DNA of 64,000 bases from contig CAJNOJ010000313.1 of assembly GCA_905250025.1 (NCBI GenBank), positions 1 to 64,000 on the forward strand. Reading direction: 5' to 3'. The notes under the pieces were generated by a model. The model had not been told where the DNA came from. It made no database searches and saw only the letters and a list, made by a program, of their open reading frames with translations. Positions 11,571 to 21,827 of the stretch are shown piece after piece; within the stretch, counting starts at the first letter, position 1; each line of letters opens with the position of its first letter. A program made the translations under genes and the position numbers. This DNA comes from Adineta ricciae. Taxonomy: Eukaryota > Rotifera > Eurotatoria > Adinetida > Adinetidae.

Positions 11571-12710
11571 TTATGCAAAAGGGAGAAAAATCTTAATAAA
11601 CATTTGGATCAGGTTGAAGATGATAGTAAAATATGTTGGCTTACGGGTATGCATCTGCTGCAGCTTCAGAAATATCCAATGTCGAGTTTTTCGCTCATCT
11701 GACTCAACAAAATCGACTGTGAAACAGACACCAGGAGATAATAATTCCTCTTCTTCATCTGGAAATTGTGAGAATGGTTGCAGATCCACAGTAAAAGCAT
11801 GCTGAACCTCCATGATAAACAAAGTGTTGCCATACGTCTCTGCAACTTCTCGATTTCTACTGCATGAAGTAAATGCTGGAAAGGAACGATTTGGTCTACG
11901 ACTCTGTAAGCAATCATCCTTGAAAAACGATATTGTCTCTTCTGTTAATTGAGCTCCACGATATAGTATCGTCTTAGGTTTAACTGAATTGTAATTCGAT
12001 GGGCTATCCCATAAGAGTAAACTAAATGGACCCAATGTACCGATTTTACTACGCCAAATGTGTTCGTGACCGGCACTTCCTATTAATCGCATCGTTTCAT
12101 TCAACTTCATGTATAAAAAACTGGTCAAAGAGTAAATATAAGCACAACGCTCCCACACTGTATGCATATCTGCTTCTTTTTTCTTTAACAATAATTCTGC
12201 TATTTTCTCACCTTCAATTTGTTTTCCAAGTAATTTACCTTCTTCAACAATGCCTTGAGCAGCCATCTCCACCAACACGGAGATAATCCTGTTGTCTTTT
12301 GATGGTAATTGTTGTGGTGTAATATTTAAAAATTTCACTGTTTCCTTTATGAATGGTGAAATCCAACCATATGTTCCAGTAAATGGACGTTTAGGATCAA
12401 TAGGAACGAAGGCGAATCGATCTTCCCGAACAGAATAATCGTCTTTGTCGCGTATTACTCGTTTAACAGGGCGTTGCTTCTTTCCATCAGTATTCGAAAT
12501 TTGAAGATTGCAATGAAAATCAATATGATAATCGTCAAGCATCGCGTGCGTTTTATTTGATGCAAATGCTTCTTCAATAATTATATTTTCCACATCAGAA
12601 TATACAATCCATTCCACGATCAATGACTTTGCAAATGGGTTTTTATTCGAATTCCACATCCATTGAACACATGTAGACGACGTACCTGACGAGCCCGTCG
12701 AGCACGCCAT
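11571..12710 (-). CDS. WWE domain + NAD-arginine ADP-ribosyltransferase (ART)
   Basis: Single exon, 379 aa. The N-terminal part (about 14-105) fits a WWE domain: VQWMWNSN, then VEWIVYSD, IIEEAF, and YHIDFHCNLQISN followed by a RPVKR turn. The C-terminal half carries the R-S-ExE signature of arginine-type ADP-ribosyltransferases: LYRGAQL, FPAFTSCSRN, and DEEEELLSPG, where the Glu pair precedes the Ser-Pro-Gly. These enzymes move ADP-ribose from NAD to protein residues; WWE domains often bind poly(ADP-ribose) chains. There is no signal peptide, so it is probably intracellular. The gene is absent from the left arm, with the breakpoint only about 4 nt upstream of the start codon. Confidence 0.85.
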   Translation of the reverse strand: MACSTGSSGTSSTCVQWMWNSNKNPFAKSLIVEWIVYSDVENIIIEEAFASNKTHAMLDDYHIDFHCNLQISNTDGKKQRPVKRVIRDKDDYSVREDRFAFVPIDPKRPFTGTYGWISPFIKETVKFLNITPQQLPSKDNRIISVLVEMAAQGIVEEGKLLGKQIEGEKIAELLLKKKEADMHTVWERCAYIYSLTSFLYMKLNETMRLIGSAGHEHIWRSKIGTLGPFSLLLWDSPSNYNSVKPKTILYRGAQLTEETISFFKDDCLQSRRPNRSFPAFTSCSRNREVAETYGNTLFIMEVQHAFTVDLQPFSQFPDEEEELLSPGVCFTVDFVESDERKTRHWIFLKLQQMHTRKPTYFTIIFNLIQMFIKIFLPFA

Positions 12711-12914
12711 ATGTATCTAAGAGTTAGTTTATCTAGGGTAGAAATAACATAACTCTCATGTTTAGTATGTCAAAAAAATGAATGTGCAGAAGAACTTCTT
12801 ATTTCAAAAGATGTCCGATGTGCTGTCATCAGACATCCTTTTCGTGCTTCAATTTGTTTCGATTAACACACGTACGAACCTTATCAAGTATTTGCACAAA
12901 CATGCTGAAGAACG

Positions 12915-13148
12915 ATGACTTTTTATATTAAACTGGTTAAGAGACAACGGATACGCGCATCAAAGATAAAATTTTGGAGTTCTGTGTGTGACATTCGCAT
13001 TGATAAATTTTGTGGTAGAAAAGAAAGGTATGTTGAAAGAATTTGTGATAGGAATATGTATTATTTAGATGTTCTATTACTGCACATAACTTTGAATAAT
13101 TTTATAAAGAAAAGACTTTTCCAGGTTAGAGAAGAGTGCTTTATTTAG
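12915..13148 (+). CDS. Hypothetical 77-aa ORF (right-arm copy)
   Basis: Mirror of 636-869 with the same length and a few substitutions. It lies tail-to-tail with the DUF1275 gene. Basic, with several Cys; no recognised domain. Low confidence that it is translated. Confidence 0.2.
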   Translation: MTFYIKLVKRQRIRASKIKFWSSVCDIRIDKFCGRKERYVERICDRNMYYLDVLLLHITLNNFIKKRLFQVREECFI

Positions 13149-13217
13149 ATACCAGCTGGATTTTATTTGAAGATTACTAAGAAAAACTCGTATATTTTGA
13201 ACAATCAACTACGAAAA

Positions 13218-13808
13218 CTATACGAAAAACATCGGTTGATCCTGCTGTTTAACTTGTGCAGAATCATTATGTGTAATCAGTGAAACTGTCGTGTTTTGTC
13301 CTATTAGATCATCATCAACTTCATTTGATTGTATATCTGATATACTACTCGTCTTTACAACAACATCGGACACAGTAGCAGAGAATTTTGCAGAACTATA
13401 TAATTCTTCATTCTTCTTTTGTATTTTTTCAATATGAAGATTGGAAATCATTCGACAGTAAGTAATATGTCCTAAACCTAAACATCCCACAATTGCACAC
13501 GGTATTAATATCGCTTTATCATGTAACCATTCATGAGCGAACCAACCAACAACAGCACCAAACAGGAAAGATAAGTATAGAGGTACTAAGATTTTTAATT
13601 TCCACAAGTTTTTACGAGTTCGCTTGTGAAAAACAGCTTGTCCAAGAATAAGTCCGATGTCTGTCATTGTTCCTGTTACATGTGTCGTACGAATAACAGC
13701 ACCTGAATACGTCGTACACATACCATTTTGTAGTCCAAATCCCAAACATACTAAATATGCACTCGGTGATAATGCTTCCCAATGAGAATTCAATGAAATA
13801 TGAACATT
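13218..13808 (-). CDS. DUF1275/YoaK-family membrane protein, 3' exon
   Basis: The exon opens at 13808 after a TTTTTAG acceptor and runs 196 codons to the stop at 13218. It contains the second half of the DUF1275 fold (LGFGLQN, RTTHVTGTMTDIG, several TM segments) and the hydrophilic tail. The upstream part is not convincing: a hydrophobic segment at about 13830-13865 is in a usable frame, but an N at 13822 sits inside the putative intron, so the 5' half may be missing from the assembly. Same gene as 3-566. Confidence 0.75.
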   Translation of the reverse strand, partial: NVHISLNSHWEALSPSAYLVCLGFGLQNGMCTTYSGAVIRTTHVTGTMTDIGLILGQAVFHKRTRKNLWKLKILVPLYLSFLFGAVVGWFAHEWLHDKAILIPCAIVGCLGLGHITYCRMISNLHIEKIQKKNEELYSSAKFSATVSDVVVKTSSISDIQSNEVDDDLIGQNTTVSLITHNDSAQVKQQDQPMFFV

Positions 13809-13821
13809 CTAAAAAGAGAAT

Positions 13822-13822
13822 N
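13822..13822. other. Assembly join (single N)
   Basis: A single N in the presumed intron or 5' region of the DUF1275 gene. Other Ns in this window mark joins with lost or duplicated sequence, so the 5' half of this gene may be missing here. Confidence 0.6.
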
Positions 13823-13969
13823 AAACTATTTACAAGGATTATAGAAGCTGCTAAAACATCTAGACTCACTGTTCAGGACATAGTGGAACATCATTTTCAG
13901 CTACTGTAAATGTAGCATAATATTGATTCGATTGCATATTATTGCTAAAGATTTATTAAAAATAACAAC

Positions 13970-14911
13970 TCAAAATATTGTTTCAACAAGAAGTGGAATG
14001 TCGTATAATTTATCTACTTGAACACCAACACATTGAGTAGATTCAGTAAGAGGACTCGTCAAACGTCGTACATGACACGCTAAGCTACCTTGGACATGAA
14101 CTAAAAATTGAATAGGAATATTGCTCAGTGGTGTCTTTTGAAGTTGAATCAATGAAATTTTTAATCTAGATCGACATACAGTGTACATTCAGTTCATACA
14201 CTCTTTATTTTCTTACCATAACTGCAGCGATGTACCAATCAGATGACTCACTACCAGTGATAAGTAGTGTAAGATTGGATAAGATAAATGTTCCTTTTGG
14301 TAATGAGTCTGGTGGACATACACCGGTACATTCTGCTGAACCTTTATCAAATCGACAACGAACTTCATCATTATCGGCATCGATTGTTGGTATAACAATT
14401 GCTTGTTGAATATTCACTGGCACATAGACGGGAGAAATCAATGGAGATGCTGGTGGTGTGTTATACTTCGCGTTGAACTTATTGGTAAAGTCAATCGTCG
14501 CCAACTCGAAGCAGAGTGCGCAACCGCGTAAAGTATGAATTTGCTGCGAGATCAATCTCATTCGAAACTTGACCGACAGTTATGTCAAGAGGTATAGAGT
14601 AACCTATACAACAAGGAGTGACTACGATCGATGTATAATTATAAGATGTGTTGCAGTGTCTGACGCACTGAAGTCGAACGCCACTTACACTCTCTGAGCA
14701 GATTTCGATTGTGTACCAACCATACTATAGCATTACAAGCTGCTTCAGTACGAGTATAAATATATGTCTGAGTAAGCATAACAGTCACAGTGGATTGAGA
14801 AGTATTGACAACTTTGTACGTTATTGTGTCAGCCTTGAAATGTTCTCCAGCTATGGAAGAAAACTGAATGAGATAAGTGAAGAAAAAGTATCGAAAGGCT
14901 TTGCTCTTCAT
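13970..14911 (-). CDS. Secreted metazoan-type extracellular protein (possibly disrupted)
   Basis: The first exon encodes a signal peptide (MKSKAFRYFFFTYLIQFSSIAG) followed by a beta-rich segment (YKVVNTSQSTVTVMLTQTY). Later exons contain the pattern DNDEVRCRF ... CTGVCPP ... WYIAAVMV and then TPLSNIPIQFLVHV, which I recall from uncharacterised animal extracellular proteins. The exon from about 14640 reads CCIGYSIPLDITVGQVSNEI and then leaves frame near 14500 before LATIDFTNKFNAKYN. That break could be a sequencing indel, a missed intron, or real decay. The 3' end is uncertain. Function unknown. Confidence 0.5.
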
Positions 14912-15132
14912 TGTTTGACAACTGAAGTGAATTTACTCGGTTTTATATAGTAGCAAAAAATGTTTTCACAAGTTATCCAATACTAAACAAAATTATTAAT
15001 TTTTTCCGAAGAAATAATATTTACTCGTTTCAATAAAGTCTTAGTAAAATGTGCACAAATACAAAAGAACTCTTCAATCACCCAATATTGACTTCGTAAT
15101 GCAAAACAACTACAACGACTGGATTCAGTAGG

Positions 15133-16254
15133 TTATTTAATAGTTTGCTCTGCAATTTGTTTAGCATTTGAGCAAATCGAACAGTCTCGGAGATTTTGTT
15201 CATTTGGAAATCCTACAGTATAATATCCTCCATCGAACATAGACAAATTGAATTGACTCCAATTATGAAATGTTGATTCATTCAAATTTGTCTTTTTCAT
15301 TAAATATTGAACCCAAGTATTAACAAGTAAACATGCTCCAGATACACAAACACCAATCCAACTACCGACTGTTCTCGTTGGAAATGTTCGATCTTTTGGT
15401 ATAAAACCAATCGATTGATGTTTTTGTATTGATTCGGGAAGAAGAAATCGAAGCACCTTTTTTTGGTAGAGAGGCATAAACAATGTTGATAATTGACTTG
15501 GTGAAGGTTGATTTAGATTTAATTCATTGAGAACTTCGTTTATGAACAATTCAGATTGTTCACCTGAGATGAAACACATGTCTCTGAGAAATAATTGAAT
15601 ATCATCTGTATTTTCCAAATCTTTAGCCGAGAATTTAAATGAATCATTTGTAGAATTATGGCATGCCCAACATGAATCATTCGATAAACCAGAAAATAAA
15701 TTTATTTCAATATTATTCGCATACGTTGACCCGGCTACATACAAAATACTCAACGATTTACACAACGAATTGACAGCATGGTCAAATACTGCCCCATAAT
15801 CAATATTGTTAAATATAACCGTACATTTCTTCGCAATATCAACAACAGACGACCAATTGAGCACAGCATCCACATGATAATAATAGATATTTGTTCTTAA
15901 ATTATGCATTTCTTTCAAATGTTTCGCCGCAACTTCTACTTTGGATTGACCAACATCTAATCGGCTAAATAATATCTGGCGATTCAAATTTGATGCATCA
16001 ATTATATCCCGATCAAGTAAATATATAGTATCGACACCTAATCTTACTAGAGACATTGCAATGCTACTGCCAATTCCGCCAACACCTAAGACAAAAGCAT
16101 GCTGTTGTTCAATTAATGTTTGATCGAAATTTTTCATAACTCGTTGTCGATCGAATACATCTCCATGTATTTCGACGGGCGGTTGTTCTCCATCGGATAT
16201 CACCGAGTTTAAATTGTACTTATGCGTTGCATTAACTTCTACTTCATCGGACAT
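15133..16254 (-). CDS. ThiF/MoeB/E1-like adenylating enzyme
   Basis: Single exon, 373 aa. The nucleotide-binding region is clear: AFVLGVGGIGSSIAMSLVRLG, then LLDRDIIDASNLNRQILF and, near residue 150, the TVIFNNIDYG region expected of the Rossmann fold. Two Cys pairs (CWACH near 215, CSIC near 360) could bind zinc as in MoeB and UBA5. The family activates the C-terminus of ubiquitin-like proteins or sulfur carriers as an adenylate. No conserved catalytic-Cys motif is obvious, and it does not look like a clear orthologue of UBA5 or MOCS3. A single-exon gene in an intron-rich setting may reflect transfer or retroposition (inference). Confidence 0.75.
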   Translation of the reverse strand: MSDEVEVNATHKYNLNSVISDGEQPPVEIHGDVFDRQRVMKNFDQTLIEQQHAFVLGVGGIGSSIAMSLVRLGVDTIYLLDRDIIDASNLNRQILFSRLDVGQSKVEVAAKHLKEMHNLRTNIYYYHVDAVLNWSSVVDIAKKCTVIFNNIDYGAVFDHAVNSLCKSLSILYVAGSTYANNIEINLFSGLSNDSCWACHNSTNDSFKFSAKDLENTDDIQLFLRDMCFISGEQSELFINEVLNELNLNQPSPSQLSTLFMPLYQKKVLRFLLPESIQKHQSIGFIPKDRTFPTRTVGSWIGVCVSGACLLVNTWVQYLMKKTNLNESTFHNWSQFNLSMFDGGYYTVGFPNEQNLRDCSICSNAKQIAEQTIK

Positions 16255-16484
16255 TTTTGAAAACTGTCAGACGACAAACTGAAAGGTGTGAATACGTAAA
16301 AACACGTGTGTGTTTTGTGTGAAATTTTGATTACCAATGAAAAGAAAAAACCTTTTTAGTCAGGTGAAAAATTTCAAAACGCGACAATATTTGATTTTAA
16401 TGCTATTTTATGATGCTAAAATAAAGCATATTTTCGATTATGACAAAAAAAACAAATATCCTAAAAAACACAAATTTCAACAAA

Positions 16485-17183
16485 TTAAACATCTGTTTCG
16501 CTATTATATCTCATTATTTCTGGCAGAAGAGAGTCGCGTTTTTTTCCTCTTGCTTGCATCCAAAACTGTGGTACGAAGCCAAGAAGATAAAGAAATGGTG
16601 ATGCCGCAGCGATATATTCCGGAATTCCTTCTTTGCTTATTAACCAATAAACAAACGCGATAATAAGTATCAAGCTGCATATGAAAAACCAGATTGGCCA
16701 AATCACATTCGAGTGTTGTGGAGCATTCGATCGTTGGATAAATAGATATAAAACAAGCATTGTTTGAAAAAAACAATACGAAGAAATAAGACCAAACATT
16801 CCGAATGCGCCTGTTAGATGTATTGCAACGTTACTTTCTATACTAAAAGCTGCCATGAGAAGCATGAAAATACAGGCAAGTAATGCCAAAGCGTGGATGA
16901 CGGATACGATGGCTCGGTGGACAAGATATTGTGATTGGAAGAGAAATTGGAGTCTGCCAAGAGTAATAATCAAGAATTGAGGTGCTAAGAGTGTAAATCC
17001 ACCAACAAAATAGTAATATGCTTCTCCTGTTCCAAGTTGAGAGATTTGAGGATATTTTTCGCCTTTTGGTGCATTATTTGGAACATTGATGCATACGATT
17101 AAAGTTGTGATAAATGTAAGAATTGCAGTGAATGGTAGAATAATTAGAGACCAAAACCAAATCAACGGTCCAATTCTTGCCAT
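16485..17183 (-). CDS. Frag1/DRAM/Sfk1-family membrane protein
   Basis: A 232-aa single-exon protein with about six hydrophobic segments. It has the family layout: an N-terminal TM, a short loop with YPQISQLGTGEAYYY (the P-x-IS-x-x-G hallmark), then five more TM segments and a short hydrophilic tail. Members include DRAM/TMEM150 (lysosomal and plasma membrane) and PGAP2/Frag1 (GPI-anchor remodelling). I cannot place it in a subgroup. It is separated by about 230 bp from the ThiF-like gene on the same strand. Confidence 0.7.
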   Translation of the reverse strand: MARIGPLIWFWSLIILPFTAILTFITTLIVCINVPNNAPKGEKYPQISQLGTGEAYYYFVGGFTLLAPQFLIITLGRLQFLFQSQYLVHRAIVSVIHALALLACIFMLLMAAFSIESNVAIHLTGAFGMFGLISSYCFFQTMLVLYLFIQRSNAPQHSNVIWPIWFFICSLILIIAFVYWLISKEGIPEYIAAASPFLYLLGFVPQFWMQARGKKRDSLLPEIMRYNSETDV

Positions 17184-17534
17184 TGGAAAAAAATTCTCTT
17201 TTGACTGTCAAATAGTTTCTTTGTTTGTTGCGCGCCTGTTGCTTTTTGTATGTGTTTATTTATATAGCGAAATGAAAATGATGATAGAATGATGTCATGT
17301 TTAGTTTTTTTTTATCAATTTACCTGTTTGAAAAAAAAAGGAGTGAAATAGAGATAAAGCCGTGACACAACTATGACTAGTTTCGCTGTTTTGATCTCTG
17401 GGAACAAGTTTTCAGACACTCCCGTCATGTTTCTTTGGAAATATATGTAATAATCAAATAGTTTAATGTACTTTTTTTTCACGAATATCGATCAGAACAA
17501 ACAGAAAAATTGATCATAAAAATAAACTTGGTAA

Positions 17535-19270
17535 TTACGGTTCATCGTCCAAGAGCATATACTCGACAGATTCATTGCTAGCCGCTGAGATTGTTTCACC
17601 GTTTAGTTTTCCTGCAAACAAAACAGAGTAGAGCAAAAGAACATCACGAATTTCATCACTTACGTTTTCCATCTACTTGTTGATTCGAACAGACAATCGA
17701 ATTTTGTAGTTCACATTCCGCTCCAATCGTCGAGCGAGAACATAAGATCGAATTTTGTAAAGTAACTCTACGAAATCAAGCAAAATTCGAATGATGAAAT
17801 GTATTTGCATTTTACCCTTCTTTAACATGAACATGATCCAAAAGAACGCAATTGATAATCTTGCATTTATCTTCAATTCGACAATTCTTTCCAATAATCG
17901 TTCGTATAATCTTTGTCTTCTTTCCTATTTCGTAAGCATCGCCAACAATACAATCGTTTCCAATCTACAAATACCAAATAGATTTTCGTATATCAACCAA
18001 ATGAACTTTTACTTGAACTTGTTCAATGCGATCTTTAAATAGAATATCTTCATTCGTATACGATGAAATTAATGCTGCAGCCTTAGAGAAAAATAGATTA
18101 ATGAGTAAGAAAGTTTCTTTCTGTTGAGCATTACATGTCGATTGGCTTCTAAATACGCGATGACATGTTTCACACGAAATAGTTGTGTTTCATCTGTAAC
18201 GTAATAGCATCCACCTCGAACTTGTTTATCATCACAATCGTATTGCTCTAAGATTCTTGATAAATCTCCATGATCATCCATGTCCATTGCTATAAGAAAT
18301 TCAGTCAATCAAAACAAACGTCAAGAAAATTTCAACAAACTTTTCTGTCGCATCATCGTTCGTTGGTTATTTGCCTGATCAACAAGATCTTCAAGTGGTT
18401 TATCAGTGACAATTTGTCGAATTAGTTTTGGAAGAAATTCTTTTCGAAAGGATGAGAATGAAGAACGATTGCCGATGTCAAGACAGGATTTTTTGATTAA
18501 ATAGATGTGAGCATCAACTAAATCAGTGCGAATAGTTGTTCGCGGATGACTAGCAAATAAGAATGTAGACATTGTAAATCAACAATTTGTCTTACTTGAT
18601 GAGAATCGCTTGTCTCAAAGGAAAAACTTGTTCTAAATCCGCTTTCAGCTGAATTGATGTGATTGTATTCGTCGATTGATCAACGGTATAATACTCAAGT
18701 TCTGGAAGGACAAATTTGCAAAAAAATTCTCTAAGAAAATCTTCTACCTGGAGTAAACTTCATCTTTTGTCCAGGTTGAGCTACTGGTTCTTTTCCCGTA
18801 GACGATGTTGTTGCTTTAAGTAATAGCATGCAGAGCGATGCGTCTCTCACACGGAACATATTGACCAACGGCGTCAGATTAACTTTTCCGAAAAGATCAC
18901 ATGTTATCAAACAAATCGATTCAGTTCGAATACGGGAATAACATGAACGAAGAACATCTAATGTTCCTAATTCATCAGGTGCTTGCTGTTGATCTTCACC
19001 ACCACTAGTCGATTCATGATGTTGTCGATAAGTGACGAGTTCATAGGTTATATTTAATGTTGAAAGATAACTATCGAGCACTTGTCGATATTGTCCCGAG
19101 GTTAAAATCAATAGTGGTGATGAAGCAAGCGCTGGATGGGATTGAATAATTTGAAGTGTATACCAAATCAATGGACGATTGGCTATCGGTAGAAGAGATT
19201 TTGGAAGAGATGAATCGGGTATGACACGATTATTACCACCGGCATATAATACTACGGTAAATTCTTTCAT
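17535..19270 (-). CDS. EIF2B3: Translation initiation factor eIF2B subunit gamma
   Basis: Multi-exon minus-strand gene. The first exon (from 19270) gives MKEFTVVLYAGGNN, then LPKSLLPIANRPLIWYTL, the sugar-nucleotidyltransferase-like start of eIF2B gamma, followed by LGTLDVLRSCYSRI and LITCDLFGKVNL. Later exons carry the linker (RTDLVDAHIYLIKK; VRGGCYYVTDETQLFRVKHVIAYLEANRHV) and the left-handed beta-helix repeats (IGNDCIVGDAYEIGKKTKI; IGKNCRIEDKCKI). It ends at 17535. eIF2B is the guanine nucleotide exchange factor for eIF2. The GG pair of the N-terminal motif is kept; gamma subunits are catalytically silent pyrophosphorylase relatives. The gene looks intact. Confidence 0.9.
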
Positions 19271-19950
19271 TTTTATATGTATCTTGAAAAGATCAAAAAT
19301 ATTTTCAAATGATCAGAGTTTATCTTGCTGAGAATATTGTTGCATGCAATGCATGATGCAAGATTATGATGTCAATACTGTCTTCATTTTAATATTGACC
19401 AAGTTAAGAAAGGTCTAAGATTTCAAAGTCAGATGAAAAGATAATTTGTTAAGTAATTTATTGATTATTTTAAGTTTTTTGTTTGAAAATAGTGGAAGAG
19501 AATATATCAAATAAATCCATGAAGAATAGAATTGAATAGATTAACGTGCTGCAGATGACTCATCCTTTGTCTTAATTGGATAAATACTATATTAGCTATT
19601 GAATACATTTTACAGTTCAATTTTCATAAGATCTCTTCATTTTCATCTATTTTTCTCATCATGTGTTCGTTGTCTTTTATTTTTCTGGACCAAAAAGATG
19701 TCGCTCATACTCAGTTTTTGCCACGGAATGTCGTCTAGATGAGAATTTTGAATACATTGATTTTACTATACACTGAGCATTTACTATTCCGAATTTTCAT
19801 TCAGATTCACATTTATTTTCGTACATTTTTTTAATGTCAAGGACTACTAACTACGCTCATGATCATATTAATCACTGCCGACGTTACGCATCGATGAAGT
19901 TCTTCATAGAAGAAACGATTGGCGATCGTTGATTAACGATATTTTTCTCA
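19271..19950. other. Intergenic region between divergent genes
   Basis: AT-rich, with no ORF of note. It lies between the starts of EIF2B3 (minus) and the SLC46-like gene (plus), so it should contain both promoters. No specific site can be named. Confidence 0.5.
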
Positions 19951-21630
19951 ATGGAATCAACAATTGATTCAGAACCCAGCCGTTGGCGTTGGTTTTCCTT
20001 ACGGAATCGTATAAAGTTGAATTTGTTTCATATATCTGCGATATTATGTCTGCAAACGCTTTGCTATTGCGTTGTTACATCTATTGACACATACATTAGT
20101 TTGCTGCCAAGTAAAAATAATACTGTATCGTATGGTCAAGATATTAATGGGACATGTTCTCAAATTGACAATGAAACTTCAGTTGAAGAATCCGATCAGA
20201 GCGTTACCTATGAGAGAAATATTGCGAATAGTATTCCCGCAATTGTTATGACTTATGCACTAGCTATTTTCATGCCGTTTGTTGGTAAACGATTCGTACT
20301 TCTCTTGTGCATGCTGGGCATTTGGATACAAATAATCATTGCTCTAGTGATAGTTTATTTGAATCTAAGTGTGTATTGGTGGTATTTCAATGGTTTTGTG
20401 TTGGGTCTATTTGGTGGTGCTGGTATTATTGGTGAGTAATTGATTGTATCAAATAAATAGCTGTTTACTTTGGAGATTTCTTAGATTTTGTGACTTATTT
20501 AATTATTGTCGATATTACAACTAAGGAGAATCGTTCAGTATGGTTCGTTCAATTGTATGCTATGAGAAAAGGATTTGAAGCAATAATTACTTTTGCCATA
20601 TTTTGTTTTGTTGAACGTCATGGCTACATTCCATTATTTTGGTGTGGTTTTGTTCTACAAGCTATAGCCATTATTGCCACTTGGCTGTTTTACGACTTAT
20701 CTCTTTATAATCATACAAATCTACGTGGATATCATCAAATAGGTTTGAATTTTGATATAATTACCATATTCTACGGAAATCGTCGTCCAACGGCGCAAAA
20801 AGTTACCGTGTTATTGACCATCATCGCTTACTGCTTTTATTCGTTTATCCATTCCATGTCGTCGACATTTCTTTTTGCGCTTGCACATTATCCAATTTGC
20901 TGGTCGGAAATGTTAATCAATATCTACAAACTAGTCAAAGGTATCAGTCTAGCGGTATTCAGTACTCTTGGATATCATCTATTGGCTTGGTTAACAAAAT
21001 CCAATGATGAACTCATTTGTGCTATTGGTTATATCTTCTCACTATTTGCATCTCTTTGGTTAATATTTGCCCAATATAGCTGGCAAGTGTTCAGCACTAG
21101 TGTAATATATGCATTGACGAATTTTCAAAGTCCATTGACTTTATCAATTTTGGCAGCATGGCTGAAACCGTGTGAAATTAACATTGCATTCATCTTTATT
21201 ATTGTTATCAATCAATTAATTACGTCATTTGGTGATCCATTTTTTCAAAACATCTATATGAAAACTTCAAAGCAACATACGGCTACAGTTTTGTATATAA
21301 ACGCTGCATTGTGTGTTATTCCGTTGATACTTAACATGTAGGGAAAATTTCTGATGAACACATTAATAACAAGATTCCTTCATTTTGTTGTATAGCTGCA
21401 TTCATATAGTTAAACGTCGTACATTGCAACGGCCATCAGAGATTACTGATGAGAGAACTTCTTTGTTGGCGAATGTAAACGGAAACGAAAATTCATCTCA
21501 AACAACAGACGACGCTCCATCACCAATCTCTGTTACTCTGTTCAGTATTGGTAATCTCAGTTTTATCATTAATATTGGATCTGCGCCACAGCCTAATACT
21601 GAAACAAATCAGAGCGTTGTAGATGCTTAG
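19951..21630 (+). CDS. SLC46-like major facilitator transporter
   Basis: Three exons, about 19951-20431, 20485-21338, 21394-21630. The first junction is Gly-Ile-Ile-|-Asp-Phe-Val; the second reads LLN-Ile-Cys-Ile-His with a GT donor right after AACAT. The protein has about twelve hydrophobic segments. TM1 is followed by a large glycosylation-prone loop (SKNNTVSYGQDINGTC, DNETS), and a KENRSVWFV motif follows TM4. This fits the SLC46 family (proton-coupled folate/haem carrier relatives). The C-terminal tail is hydrophilic with a dileucine-type motif (ERTSLLAN). Substrate unknown. Confidence 0.75.
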
Positions 21631-21827
21631 TTCGTGTTATGTATATATATATAAAGACCAACGACTTACTTAAAAGCAAAGAAAAATATCTTTTGTTTTT
21701 ATTTCAAAGAAAATCATCAAGTAATCTTATGAAGCTAAAATCTTTGTTCTTAACTTTGACATAGAACTAAACACACACACGAACGTAAAGGAATAAAACT
21801 ACTAGTCATGATTGTTTTGAATTCTTT

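Larger units (their letters stand above)
8463..13773. repeat. Right arm of large inverted repeat
   Basis: Reverse complement of 1-3135, but 2.2 kb longer. The extra length is mainly two blocks: 10456-10960 (about 505 bp) and 10982-12714 (about 1.73 kb, holding the WWE-ART gene). A 16-bp piece (tactagttgagtgtat) between the blocks is present in both arms. Segment 9325-9560 differs from its left-arm counterpart. Short ORFs at 8453-8767 (+) and 8718-8948 (-) mirror 2828-3181 and 2647-2877. Confidence 0.9.
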
